Positions 47,111 to 58,500 of a stretch of DNA of 64,000 nucleotides are shown one piece after another. The notes under the pieces are model-generated. The model was not told the DNA's origin. It did not search any database and was given only the letters and a program-made list of their open reading frames with translations. Each line of letters begins with the position of its first letter. Position 1 is the stretch's first letter. Source of the stretch: Amphiura filiformis. Lineage: Eukaryota > Echinodermata > Ophiuroidea > Amphilepidida > Amphiuridae. Location of the stretch: the NCBI RefSeq assembly GCF_039555335.1, contig NC_092628.1, positions 101,764,647-101,828,646 of the forward strand, read 5' to 3'. The position numbers and the translations under genes are program-made.

Positions 47111-50100
47111 AGCAAAATTCCCCAAAAGCGGCATTTCGGGGTGTTTCTAGATCTTAGTCTCATGGCGATGGCAGCTTTTTTAATGGAACTGCTATCAAAA
47201 TCCTCTAAAATTCCATGTGCGACTTGATTATCACCATAAAAAATCATATATTTGGGTCAAGTGAAGTATAGAAAACATATTTATGTAGGTTTCCTTCACC
47301 CACCTATTCTCGAAAAAAAATTCAAATTTCTATGTAAATATGCATTGTGTTGGGGCCCGGTCTCGGCGAATTAAGCTGACTAGTAAATGTGTTAACTAAG
47401 GTTTGCCTAGGTTACCTACATTATAGCCTTAGTGATAGTCTACTGTGCACTGAAGATGTTCATGAATCATGTTTCACTCAAATTCGCTGTGTTAACAAAA
47501 TGACAAATTCAATTCAATATTTGCATTGCCAAGCCATGAACTTGAAACTTGATTCACTGAAGCATGGAAGACAAGCAATATCAACATGATCAATGCCAAT
47601 GCAAGAATTAAAATAAATGCATGAATGCATGATAATGTATCAATGTTTCCCATGCACACGAATCAGTGCCTAAGATTTAATACAAGTAGGAGATGATTAA
47701 CTTACATGTAAATATTCATGCGATTAATCCTCAAGTCCTGTTTAGAATGAATAACTGCAGAAACGGGAAAATATTCAAGAAGATGTACAACTCAAAAATC
47801 CCATCTCAGTGAGCCGCCATGTCTTGTTTATAAACTCACAAAGTTGCCAGTCTGATTCAGTCAATGCGAAATCGAGATCCTAGAAACACCTCATCAAAAT
47901 CGCTAATGATATTAATGGTGACACGCCATGGCATGGCATTAAAGGCCCATTCAGTGATTTGCTCATCCGGACGATCGTAAAAATCATCAAAATTCAGATT
48001 TTGGTACCTTTGTAATTGGCATAGATGTGCTAACATAGCCTGCTAGTGGTTCGGTCGAAAGCCGTGTATTTTAGACAAAATAAAGCATTTGCATGATTCT
48101 GGACTTTTGATACTGACAGTACAAAAAGTCCGACTCGAGATCGAGAAGCTCACTCTCCACCGTACCAACACGCGTTGCGTATTGTTTCTACTACTTATTA
48201 CATCAGTAGCTACTATTTTAAACAAAATACACAATTTTAACTGTTTATCATATTTGAATTGACCGTTAGTTTGCCTCGGTGACCTTTAATTGCTTATTTT
48301 GTTTTCTACTACAAAAATTAAGCGTCTGTTTTAAATCAATTTAGACTCTACTTCCCCGTGTTAGAAACACTGGACTAGGAAGTTTTTCCAGTCGATTAGT
48401 AGCGCACTGTACGACAATCTCGATTTTCTCGAGTCGATCTGAGTTGAAGTAGAAAACCTTTCTAAAACTTCTGTTTTTGACTAATTTGTCGATGTATTCA
48501 GGGAAAAGTGGTTTAATGAAATTCTGTAGACTTATTCTTTATTTCTAAGCAACTCTGACAAATTTCCATTTTTTAAATGTTCCTGTGAAATCACTGAAAG
48601 GGCCTTTAAATAATGTGCCCCCACCCTTCCCTCCTAATGCTACGCTACTGCCTAGCCAAAAAAGGTAGCTAAAGGTGGGCAAGGAAAAAAAGAAAGAAAG
48701 AAAGAAAAATATTTCTTTGATTCAAAGGTTAAAGACTGATCCCAGCGCAAGTGTAAGAGCTTGTAAGAAAATTAGAATTATTCATAAATTGCTTAAAAGT
48801 GAAGAAAAGGTCATTCAAATTGTCATTTAGTATTTTTGAATGACAAATTTAGCAAAAAATTAAGAAAACAGCTGTACTGACCAAGTTGAAGCCCCATTCA
48901 AATACATGTAGCTAAAGATACTGTCCGTATCTAAATTACAGATTCGTGTAAAATGTCTTATTTTGTCAACGGTACTAAAATAAGTTTTTGCCCCCAAATA
49001 ACTGATACAATGAATGCAGCAATTTGCATACTGTCAAATTCAAGACACGTTTACATATGGTCACTGAAAAAACAGCTCATTTAAATACAACCATATTACA
49101 GACAGCAAATTAAAAAAGAATCCAACAGAAAATCTGGGTCGGTTGGGAAAACAGGGATGGCTTTGCCCCCCCCCCCCCGGTCCATATGATGGGGAGGAGA
49201 GGATGACATGGGGGAAAAACGTGTCATACCTTGGGTTTTAAACTCGATGACCATCCATCGTATTCATCATGATCATTTGGGGCAAATTGCTGCATTTTAT
49301 GCATTTTCAGCTAGGTTTCCCACCATGGGGAGGGGGGGGGACTCAACTTTAGAAGTGACTATAGGCCTATGTGCAATCCCTTTTTTGAAGTTGAATATAC
49401 CGGTACCCGGTACACCTTTTTCATACCAGATGACCCCCCCCCGCTCCATTTTTTTCTACCCGATGACCCCGCCGATGCGATGACCCTTTTTAAAAATGTT
49501 CTACCTAATGGAATGACTCCTCTTTTTTCAAAATATATACCCAAAACAACATTCTGTAATATAGAGCTTTATGGCACATGAAATCGGGGACTGAATGGGT
49601 ATTTAGGACCCGGCGAGACTGACATTTTTGAACTTTTGTATCAACAGAACTATCGTCAGTAGATAGTAAATAAGTCAGTTTTTACAGACTGCCTTTCCCT
49701 CCACCAAAACATAATAAAAGCTCATAAATATAGTATTGTCCACAAAAATAATTGTATTTTCAAGTTCATTGTGTAATTGGTATAACATCGTTGGTAAATA
49801 TTAATTATTATTTCGATCTCCGCGGGCGCGTGCCTCAAACTTCTAACACCCGCGGTACCCGTGACCCAGCAGACTCACGGCACCCACCCACCCAAAAACC
49901 CACCCACCGAACTGGCACCATAACACCATTCGATCTCGGCACCATGCACAACCAAAACATTGATAACCGGAAGTAACAGCCGAAATCAATTAATTTTCAC
50001 GTGACACGCCAATCTTGACCCAGGTCACACACACATTTCAAAGCTGTTGTGCCGATGTGGAAATCTCATGTCGAGTGAACAACTTCCGAGATTAGAATCT

Positions 50101-50298
50101 GTCTTTTGTATGAAAATTAGAGACGATTTGGACTTATTACAAGCAAGGAAAACGTATTATCTTGTCTGTGGTGAGTTTAATTTATAGAAGATCTCTTTGT
50201 ATTTCGTTGAAATTTCCACAAAATGGGGGCGTGTACATTTTCAGATTTTGTGATTTTTAAGCTTACTTCAAGTTCAACAAGAAATGATCATGACGTAG
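47111..50298. other. No gene seen; homopolymers and a GC-rich patch
   Basis: An (AAAG)n run lies near 48690-48705, C- or G-runs at 49168-49180 and 49328-49340, and a CG/CCCACC-rich patch at 49815-49960. That patch could be promoter-like, but nothing connects it to STK11IP. Confidence 0.4.
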
Positions 50299-50455
50299 AA
50301 GGTGAATTCAAATTTGCCATCAAACTGCATCATTTTATATATCAAATTAAAGCCCTTGAGTAAAGAAAGCCAAAACTGAAAACCGTTTTCTCATAGCACT
50401 TTCCGTAGCAAAGTTACATCTTGTCAAAGATTGACTTTCATCATATATATTCAGC
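50299..50455. repeat. Dispersed repeat, copy B
   Basis: The mate of 46940-47110, 3.3 kb away and direct. Differences are single substitutions (AAACTGCATCAT against AAATTGCATCGT). Confidence 0.8.
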
Positions 50456-51685
50456 CAACATTTAACATGTTTAATGCTTCAATTAAAAAACCAAACAGCA
50501 TAGTCTCATGATAGCGCGTTTTGGGTCAAGCTGGGAGAAAAAAATCCCAGGTCGACCTAGTCGGGATTATGCACGTTCAGTTTCTCACGCGTTTGAACGG
50601 GAATTGGATTGCGTACTTTTTCTATGTCTAGTGAGCAAATTTCTTCAATGTTTTGAGAAAATGATGTCAAATTTTCTATTCTATATTGTTTGGTAATAAT
50701 GTCTTTTGCCAATAGTATGTTTAAAGTTGTAATTTTGTGTTTTTGATCGTAAAGATCGGATATTTTCGTTCCCGATTCGAATTCTGAACCCTTCGCAAGG
50801 GTGCCGATTTCGGTAGAACTTTGACGATAATTTTGCCTTTTTGGACACTAAAATGCATTCGATCCTTAATTTTGTTTCAACCGAGTCTTAAATTAGCAAG
50901 CACAATAAGGTTGGTACCACTTTTACATTGATAAAAAATTTTAAGATTTTTTTTTCAAGTTTCTAACCGGCGCAAATCGTTAAGTGTGTACTTCTCATTG
51001 ACATCCAAAACGGCGTTTACAAGCCAGTCCTTAATATACATAGGTACGGCGTATATAGGACTGGCAAGCAAGTCTAAGGTCGACCCAAAATAGCATATCG
51101 CGCACGCGCACGATAGACCACCTAAGTTATCGCATTATCGTAAATCGGTTTCTCTCACCCAGGTCAACCGTAAATTTTGGGTTGCCACATTCGGCCCGCA
51201 AACGCCCAGGATTTTTAGCCAGGTCGACCCACGACAAGCATGCAAATAGGCCTACATACGTGACCCGACCATGGCGATATACATGTAACGAGTATAAACC
51301 ATTGTAGGAAAAGCGTTCATTCATAACTTTTGCAAGCGCCGGTGACTTTATCATTTTGTTTTGGCATCTAAATTAATTCACAGTCATAGGCCTACTTTCA
51401 TATTCATATTAAAGTATTCTTGTTTTAGTTTGCAAAATACAACTTAAGGCAAATTTAAGGAGATATAGTCATACTTCCAAGTTTTTTCCTTTCTAAGAAT
51501 AGATTCTTATTTAAATGTTTGTTTTCACTGATCACATTATCCCCTTTTAATTTCGAGCCAAACAAATGAGGTAAAACAAAGAATGGTTTAATCCTGCTGG
51601 CAGGTTTATATTTTGATTTTTAGTGTAATTGGCCTATTTTATTTGTGCAAATTTCATATATATATTTATGTCCTTGTAATAATAT
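50456..51685. other. No gene seen; GGTCGACC-containing inverted fragments
   Basis: GCGCGTTTTGGGTCAA near 50514 and GACCCAAAATAGC-ATATCGCGC near 51083 are inverted, suggesting a diverged ~600-bp element. TATACATAGG-TACGGCGTATATAGG at 51035-51060 is a short imperfect hairpin. Confidence 0.4.
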
Positions 51686-52114
51686 ATCTACCAAAAAAAC
51701 GTTGACAACGTAAAGAAATCAGCAAGTTAAAAACAACCCACCTCGGCTCACTTTTTGAAACTTGGTCCCATTTGTAAAAGGTATACTGATTTAAACTTTA
51801 TCATATATAAATTTAAAACATTTCCAGAAGTGAAATGTATCTTTAATGTGCAGATGCGATATTAATTTGTAAGCTTTCTGGAACGACCTGAAAGGTTATT
51901 ATCTTGTTCTTGCATAATAATCATGATTAATGATTGAATTAAGCAAATAACAAGTAGGCTTGTAATCTTGTTGGAAACGCTGTGTTCTGTTGAAATAAAA
52001 TAAAAACACTGATTTGCTGTTGGTGTTAAAAATGGGACCAAGTTTCAAAAAGTGAGCGAGGTGGGTTTTTTAAACTTGCTGATTTCTTTACGTTGTCAAC
52101 GTTTTTTGGTAGAT
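51686..52114. mobile_element. Foldback element with ATCTACCAAAAAAACG ends
   Basis: Arms of ~90 bp: AACGTTGACAACGTAAAGAA at the left pairs with TTCTTTACGTTGTCAACGTT at the right, and TTTTTGAAACTTGGTCCCAT with ATGGGACCAAGTTTCAAAAA. 429 bp, no ORF. Confidence 0.85.
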
Positions 52115-52329
52115 TTCTTTTCTTTTTATGAATGTAGCCAAGCAGCTCCAAGCTTGGAAAGTATTTTTATTCAAGGCAAAGTAAATATGTAAAGAAAATG
52201 TAAATATGAACAACACACACCCAATGTTGACAATGCCACAGAGACACAGAGAGTAAGTCCGATTTAGGCCTACTTCAAGTCGGAACTGGTATTATATTTA
52301 AGCCTATACTACTAAAGCGCCTAAACGCC

Positions 52330-53425
52330 CCGAGTAGGCAATATAATCGTGATTTAATGTTTGTGGTTCTTTGTAGCCCTGCGGGGCAACCTAGTTGGAT
52401 ATTCCTATTAAGCGGCGGTTGTCGGCGATCTTTCGTGGTTTGTGGTTTTCATCAAGCCCTGCCTTCTATCGGGAGCTAATTATAGTTTAAGCTTGTTGGA
52501 TATCCATATTTCGTGGTTTCTGGTTCTTTGTAGCTATGTGGGGCAATCTATAGTTGCATATCCAAATTTCGCGGTTTCTGGTTCTTTATAGCCCTGCGGG
52601 GCAATCTAGTTGGATATCAATATTGAACTGCAGTTGATGTTGATCTTTCGTGGTCTTAATTTGTTGGGTATCCATATTTCGCGGTTTGTGGTTGTTTATA
52701 ATCGATAGGCCTGCGGGCAATCTAATTGGATATCCAAATTTAGTGGTTTGTGGTTCTTTGTAGCCCTATTAAGCGGCGGTTATCGGCGATCTTTCGTGGT
52801 TTGTGGTTTTAATTTTCCTCATCAAGCCCTGCCCTCTATCGGGAGCTAATTTATAGTTTAAGCTTGTTGGATATCCATATTTCGTGGCTTGTGGTTCTTT
52901 GAAGCCCTGTGGGGCAATAGTTGCATATCGAAATTCCACGGTTTGTGGTTCTTTATAGCCCTGCGGGCAATCTAGTTGGATATCAATATTGAGCGGCAGT
53001 TGTTGGCGATCTTTCGCGGTTTGTGTTTTTAATTTTTTGGATATCCATATTTCGCGGTTTGTGGTTCTTTATAATCGATAGGCCTGCGGGAAATCTGGTT
53101 GGATTTCCAAATTTCGCGGTCTGTGGTTCTTTGTTTCTTGGATATCCCTATTAAGCGGTGGTTGTCGGCAATCTTTCGCGGTTCTTGATTTTAATTTCCC
53201 GTATCAAGCCCTGCCCTCTATCGGTAGCTAATTTATAGTTTAAGCTTGTTGGATATCCATATTTCGTTGTGTGTGATTCTTTATAGCCCTGTGGGGCAAT
53301 CTAGTATATATCCAAATTTCGCGGTTTGTGGTTCTTTATATCCCTGTGGGAAATCTAGTTGGTTAACAATATTCGGCGGCAGTTGTTGGCGATCTTTCGC
53401 GGTTTGTGATTTTAATTTGTGACAA
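52330..53425 (+). repeat. Complex higher-order tandem repeat (~80-bp subunits, ~380-bp units)
   Basis: Subunits carry GTTGGATATCCATATTTCG, CGGTTTGTGGTTCTTT and TAGCCCTGCGGGGCAATCTA. A larger unit is marked by AGTTTAAGCTTGTTGGATAT near 52486, 52856 and 53238 (spacing ~370-382 bp), each preceded by AAGCCCTGCC and CTATCGG. About three large units. No ORF. Confidence 0.85.
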
Positions 53426-53697
53426 TTTATAATATTTATTCCAAATATAATTTCAATGTGAGCTGTGAACAGAGCCACTGATAAATGTGTTTTAAATGAC
53501 GAAAATATCATGATCGTCAGGCATGGTGAAAGCATCTGGGTGGTGAAAGTAGGCCCTAGGTCTACATGTGAATAAAAAATCAAACATGTTTGTTTGATGA
53601 AAAAAAAAATAATATCACAATAGCAATGGATGTTGAAATGGTGTTATTCTTGATTTATGACAATAAATTGGTTAATAAAACATTTTTAAAAAAAGGT

Positions 53698-53768
53698 GGT
53701 GGGAAGTTTCGAACTTGTTAAGTGGATTAGAAGTCCATGGCCTTAACCACTTCGCCACGTGGACGTCC
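53698..53768 (-). other. tRNA-like sequence (pseudo-tRNA or SINE head)
   Basis: The minus strand reads TGGCGAAGTGGTTAAGGCC (A box), GGACTTCTAATCC (anticodon-like stem with TCT loop) and AAGTTCGAAACTT (B box). The acceptor and T stems do not pair properly, so a working tRNA is unlikely. Confidence 0.45.
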
Positions 53769-55396
53769 CGATATAACGACGTGTGAAAGTGGAGTATTTA
53801 TTAATATGAATGTATGCTGTGGTCCGTAAAGAATAAAAGAATTGTGAAAAACTTGATTTTTTTGGCGAATGGGATCCAGAATTTGTATGTAGGGTATCCA
53901 GGAAAATGCTAGGGTATATTCTGAAAGTGAATCTCAAAAAGTAGTGCGACAGTGACAGCCATGTATGGCTGTAGCAGTGACGAAAGATTCTGGATATCAG
54001 TATGATTAGCTATGATTTGCCACTAATTTTGGCTATGAAATACCGCGTGAAATAAACAAGAATGTTTGTTTATTATCAAACAATCGGATTGACTGTAAGA
54101 TTGGTGTAACTTTTGAATTAATGAGTTATTAAAATATTACACTTTGGACAGTAAATAAGATTTAGCATGGTTTTAGATATATTTTGTACCCAGCGAAAAA
54201 TATCATAGAACAATAGCGCTTTTTTGTTTCGTGTAAATATAGTCTTGCGGTGCATCTGTTTATTCTTCTTTATCAGTCGTTTTTTTAAAACTTGCTGGTC
54301 ATGCTACCGCATGACTCTAATTTTCCATGTCATGTTTATTTATACTATTATATAATGTGCAATACTTGTGTAATTATAAATGTTTTAAATTTTGTCTGTT
54401 ATTCTAAGTATCTTTAATTATAAAATAGTTATTTGTAATATTTCTCTGTAATTTGGCCCATGGCCACCAATGTGAAATAAAATATATATATGAAATATGA
54501 AATGAAAATTGTGATTCATTCCAATGCCTACAATGCGTGTACTACATGTACATGTACGCTCGCCGATCGTATTACATGTAACTGCACGGAGCATCAATAA
54601 GTATTCGCACATCACCCAAACTCACCTTGTTGCTATTAAATAAAATATCAAATATATCCAAGAAAATACAGGTTACAGTGTGTGTTTATCATTTATTTAT
54701 CATCAATAAATTCATGTTTGTGCTGGATTTTATCATGCTTAAAATCCGACTATTTTGAATGCAATGGTCTCTAGCCTAGAATGTGAAGCTATCGGTGAGA
54801 TAATTCTTGGCTAGACTTCTCGAGCTAACCTTATCATATTGATGTCTATCGTGCTATGGTGGGGGAATCTTTACATGTCCCCGATAGCGAGTGCCGTTCG
54901 ACACAATTTCAATGGAGGCTGAAACAAACTTTCCAGCCGAATATCTCGACGGATTCATACATGTGTACTGTATACACGTACCTAAGAACTTTAAGAAGTT
55001 GTATGCTGCTTCAGTTTTCCAAATTTAGATCATTTTCATTGAAAAATCCAACAAAACAAGAGGCTGCTTTGAGCACTAGCTGTAACCCTGTAATGATTTC
55101 TAATGAGGCAGCGACTTAGGTCACATGATCACCGCAGCAGCCAGTTTGGTTCCGAATAAGTTCAGCACTAATCTAAGCACTTAGGAAAACACAATTTGGA
55201 AGCCAAAAAATGCACCTCGATTTAAAAAAGAAACAATGTGATATACTGAAAATTTAAAAAAGAACCCCCCCCCCCCAAAAAAAAAATGGGGGAATCTTTA
55301 GTTAAAAAAAAGTAAATATATATATGTAGACCCTAAATTAGCTAACTAAAAACAAACTATTTGAAATTAATTCTGGATTAAATACTCATATACGGT
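53769..55396. other. Upstream flank of STK11IP
   Basis: No ORF with support. GGTCACATGATC at 55119-55130 resembles a degenerate CLEAR/E-box. Homopolymer runs (C then A) lie at 55265-55288. The true first exon and promoter were not located. Confidence 0.35.
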
Positions 55397-55442
55397 AACA
55401 TTTCTTTTCAGATATTATGATGCAGTGATTTAGCAGTCAACA
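55397..55442 (+). promoter_or_regulatory. 5' UTR with a probable 3' splice site before STK11IP exon 1
   Basis: A pyrimidine-rich acceptor (TTTCTTTTCAG, ending at 55411) lies 31 bases before the ATG. This suggests that the first coding exon is preceded by an intron and that the promoter and a non-coding exon lie further upstream. That upstream exon was not located with confidence. Confidence 0.5.
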
Positions 55443-55518
55443 ATGAGTGGTTACCAGCGAATGAATCAACCTTCAGTAGATGCTGTTGGTGAATTGGCAA
55501 CATTCTTGAGGAAACATG
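55443..55518 (+). CDS. STK11IP: STK11IP exon 1 (coding start)
   Basis: Encodes MSGYQRMNQPSVDAVGEL, then ATFLRKH and one base of Gly. It corresponds to the short helical N-terminus LAGLLRESG of vertebrate STK11IP. The donor is CATG|GTACAT. A second in-frame Met occurs at residue 7. Confidence 0.8.
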
Positions 55519-58500
55519 GTACATATTTTATTTAAGTTTGGAAACTTTCAGTTGTTACTGTATTTCCCTGCCTACACTTTTTTTGACCCAGGAATGCCAG
55601 GATATAGTTTTTTAGGATGTTTTTATTTCCTCATTTTTGGATTTGATTATTAATTATAGCATGGCAAGAATGCAATTTGCAAAATCACCATCATCCTTCT
55701 AAATTTTTATCACAAAAAGTTTTTGAACAGAATTTATTTGAATATAGATGAATTGTTGTGGTAACTACATGTACCTACTGACAAATTCTTGATAAATGGG
55801 CTATATTCCAGATGAAATTCATACACCCCCTATGAAAGACATGACCTTAATCTCCCACACTGGGGGTGTAGATTTCAAATGGAATCACTCATTCACGTAA
55901 CTCCATTTGAAATTCACACTCCCTGTGTGGGAGATTAAGGTCATGTCTTGCATAGGGGATGTATGGATTTCAACTGGAATAACTCAATAACTAGTCCTTT
56001 TGGAATATCATTAATACATGTATGTGGAGAGTGATTATTATCGGTGTGAATGTACGGTGTCAAGCTGTTTTTGCTATTGTCACTGCCTGAACTCGGAGAA
56101 TTGCGAAAGGCATATCCCAGATTTACTAATTTTCAGTATTCAGAAATCGCATCAAAATATTTTATAATACTCGAAATTCTATAACTATTCATATTCATTT
56201 ATATATTTTCCTAACTTAAGTAATCCTTAACTAGCTGTTTTTTGTCAATTGAATTCTTTCACACAGGATCTCAGATTCAGGATAAGACAAACAAATTTTC
56301 CTTAAGCTCCGCCTCCTTGGTTTATCTCAATAAATGCTTCCATCATCTCATCCAACACCAAGCAACATCCAAGTCAGCAGGTGCTCCTCACACAAAAAGG
56401 GAACAAGATGTTGCTTATCTGCTGGACTTCTTTAAAAGAGCACATGCTGTTAAGGTAAGTAGAAAACATGAAAAAAAAGCATGTAACCTGGGGGGTGTGG
56501 GCTGGCAGTGCACCAGGGGTGGGGGAGTTGAGTGGTTTATATGCCCAAAATAGGCTGATTTGTCATGTTTTTGACATAAATCCAGTGGGATTACATACCT
56601 GACTGAGCAAGGTAAAATTATACCAAGGATACGAAGATGAAAAAAATGCCTCTAAAAAGAATATTGTGAAGGTTTTGGTCTAGTATAACAACTTGATGTG
56701 GGGAATATGCAGACAAGGCAAACGAAAATGTGAAAGGAACAAACAGTCAGCAACTGCTTCATCTAAAGGAAAACCACAGTAAACCAGAAACAAGTGGGTT
56801 ATTTTTATTGATTTGCTGTAGGGGTTTCCCCTTGGTGGTTTTCTGCCTGTTTATTTTCTGGAAACATCTTGCTTTTTTGTTTTTATTACTCTCCCACATC
56901 AAGTTGGTAAATACAATTGTCTCTTTTACGTCCTGCCAGACAGCTAGTAGTCACAACAGCACCAGCATTGAAAAAGTTAGTGGTACACTGACAAAACTAG
57001 CAGCAAAAACAAAAATAAAAAGATTTTCTTGGTTTTGTCAAATTAAACTTAATTTAGTTAACAAAGAACAAATCAAAGCAGCTTACTTTAAAAGTAGAAA
57101 TATTTGTAGAATATTAGTTTTCTCGCTCAATACAGCTATCGCGAAAATGCGCGAATATATTTATTTATGCATACAGTAGGTCTATGTACAAAACCTCAAA
57201 ATCATGAATTTATAAACAAGCAAAGTAGTTAACTAGACTTAGCTGTGGTCTAAGACCACGAACACAGCCGTGTTATGACCCCTTAATGACCTTTGACCCC
57301 AAAATATATGAAAACCCCGTAGACATTGGCTAATGTCAATGTATGTGTGCAGGTGGCATCACTTTGCCATGTTATTTGTGGCAGAAGGGGCATTTTGAAG
57401 GTTTTTCGTCTCAGACCGGAAGTGACCCCTTTGACCCCAAATTAAAAAAATACCACATATGAATTGGGTAACCACAATTCATGTGTGAACATACCGTTAC
57501 TGTCCTATGTTTTTCTTAGCAAATAAAAGTTTTTGAAGGTTGTTCGTTTTATACCGGAAGTGACCCTTAATGACATTTGACCCCAAATCTGTGTACACCC
57601 CATAGACACTGGGTAATAACAATACATGTGTGCAAGTGGCATCACTGTCCTACAGAATCTGTGGAAGAAGATGTATTTTAAAGGTATTTCGTTTTATACC
57701 GGAAGTGACCCCTTAATGAGATTTGACCCCAAATAAAAAAATACCACATATACATTGGGTGACTGCAGATCACGTGTGAACATACCGTTACTATCCCATG
57801 TTTTACTTAGCTTATAATTTTTTTTAAATATTTCGTTTTTTACCGGAAGTGACCCCTTAATGACCTTTGACCCCAAATCTGTGTACACCCCATAGACACT
57901 GGGTAATAAAAATGCATGTGTGCAAGTGGCGTCTCTGTCCCACATAATTTGTGGAAGAAGATGCATTTTAAAGGTATTTCTTTTTATACAGGAAGTGACC
58001 CCTTAACGAGCTTTGACCCCAAATAAAAAAAAATACCACATATACATTGGGTGACTGCAGATCATATGTGAACATACCGTTACTGTGCTGTTTTATTTAG
58101 CTAATAAAAATTTTTGAAGGTTTTTCGTTTTATACCGGAAGTGACCCCTTAATGACCTTTGACCCCAAATCTGTGTACACCACATAGACACTGGGTAATA
58201 GCAATACATGTGTGCAAGTGGGTTGCTGTTCGACGTAAGTTGTGGGAGAAGATGCATTTTTAGTTGAAATCACGTTTGTGACCCCTGCGTGACCTTTGAC
58301 CCCGCAAGTTTCATATGACATGTAGGGGCACGGTCAATGATTATTGTGACCAAGTTAGGTCAAAATCGATGTAAGCGTGTGAGTGCTAGAGCAAATGTAA
58401 TGGTTGACAGAAAGAAAGAAGAAAGAACCTGTAAGAAAAAGACACAGCCGTGACTAACGCCACGGCTGTGTAAAAATCTGCAAAGTGCAAGTGCAGGATT

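Noticed and set aside
53698..53768. Functional tRNA-Arg(TCT) gene
   Set aside because: A- and B-box-like blocks are present, but acceptor and T stems do not pair.
57694..58321. Minus-strand frames in 57.7-58.3 kb sharing DLGSKVIKGSLPV
   Set aside because: The shared peptide is just the antisense of the tandem repeat, not a protein family.
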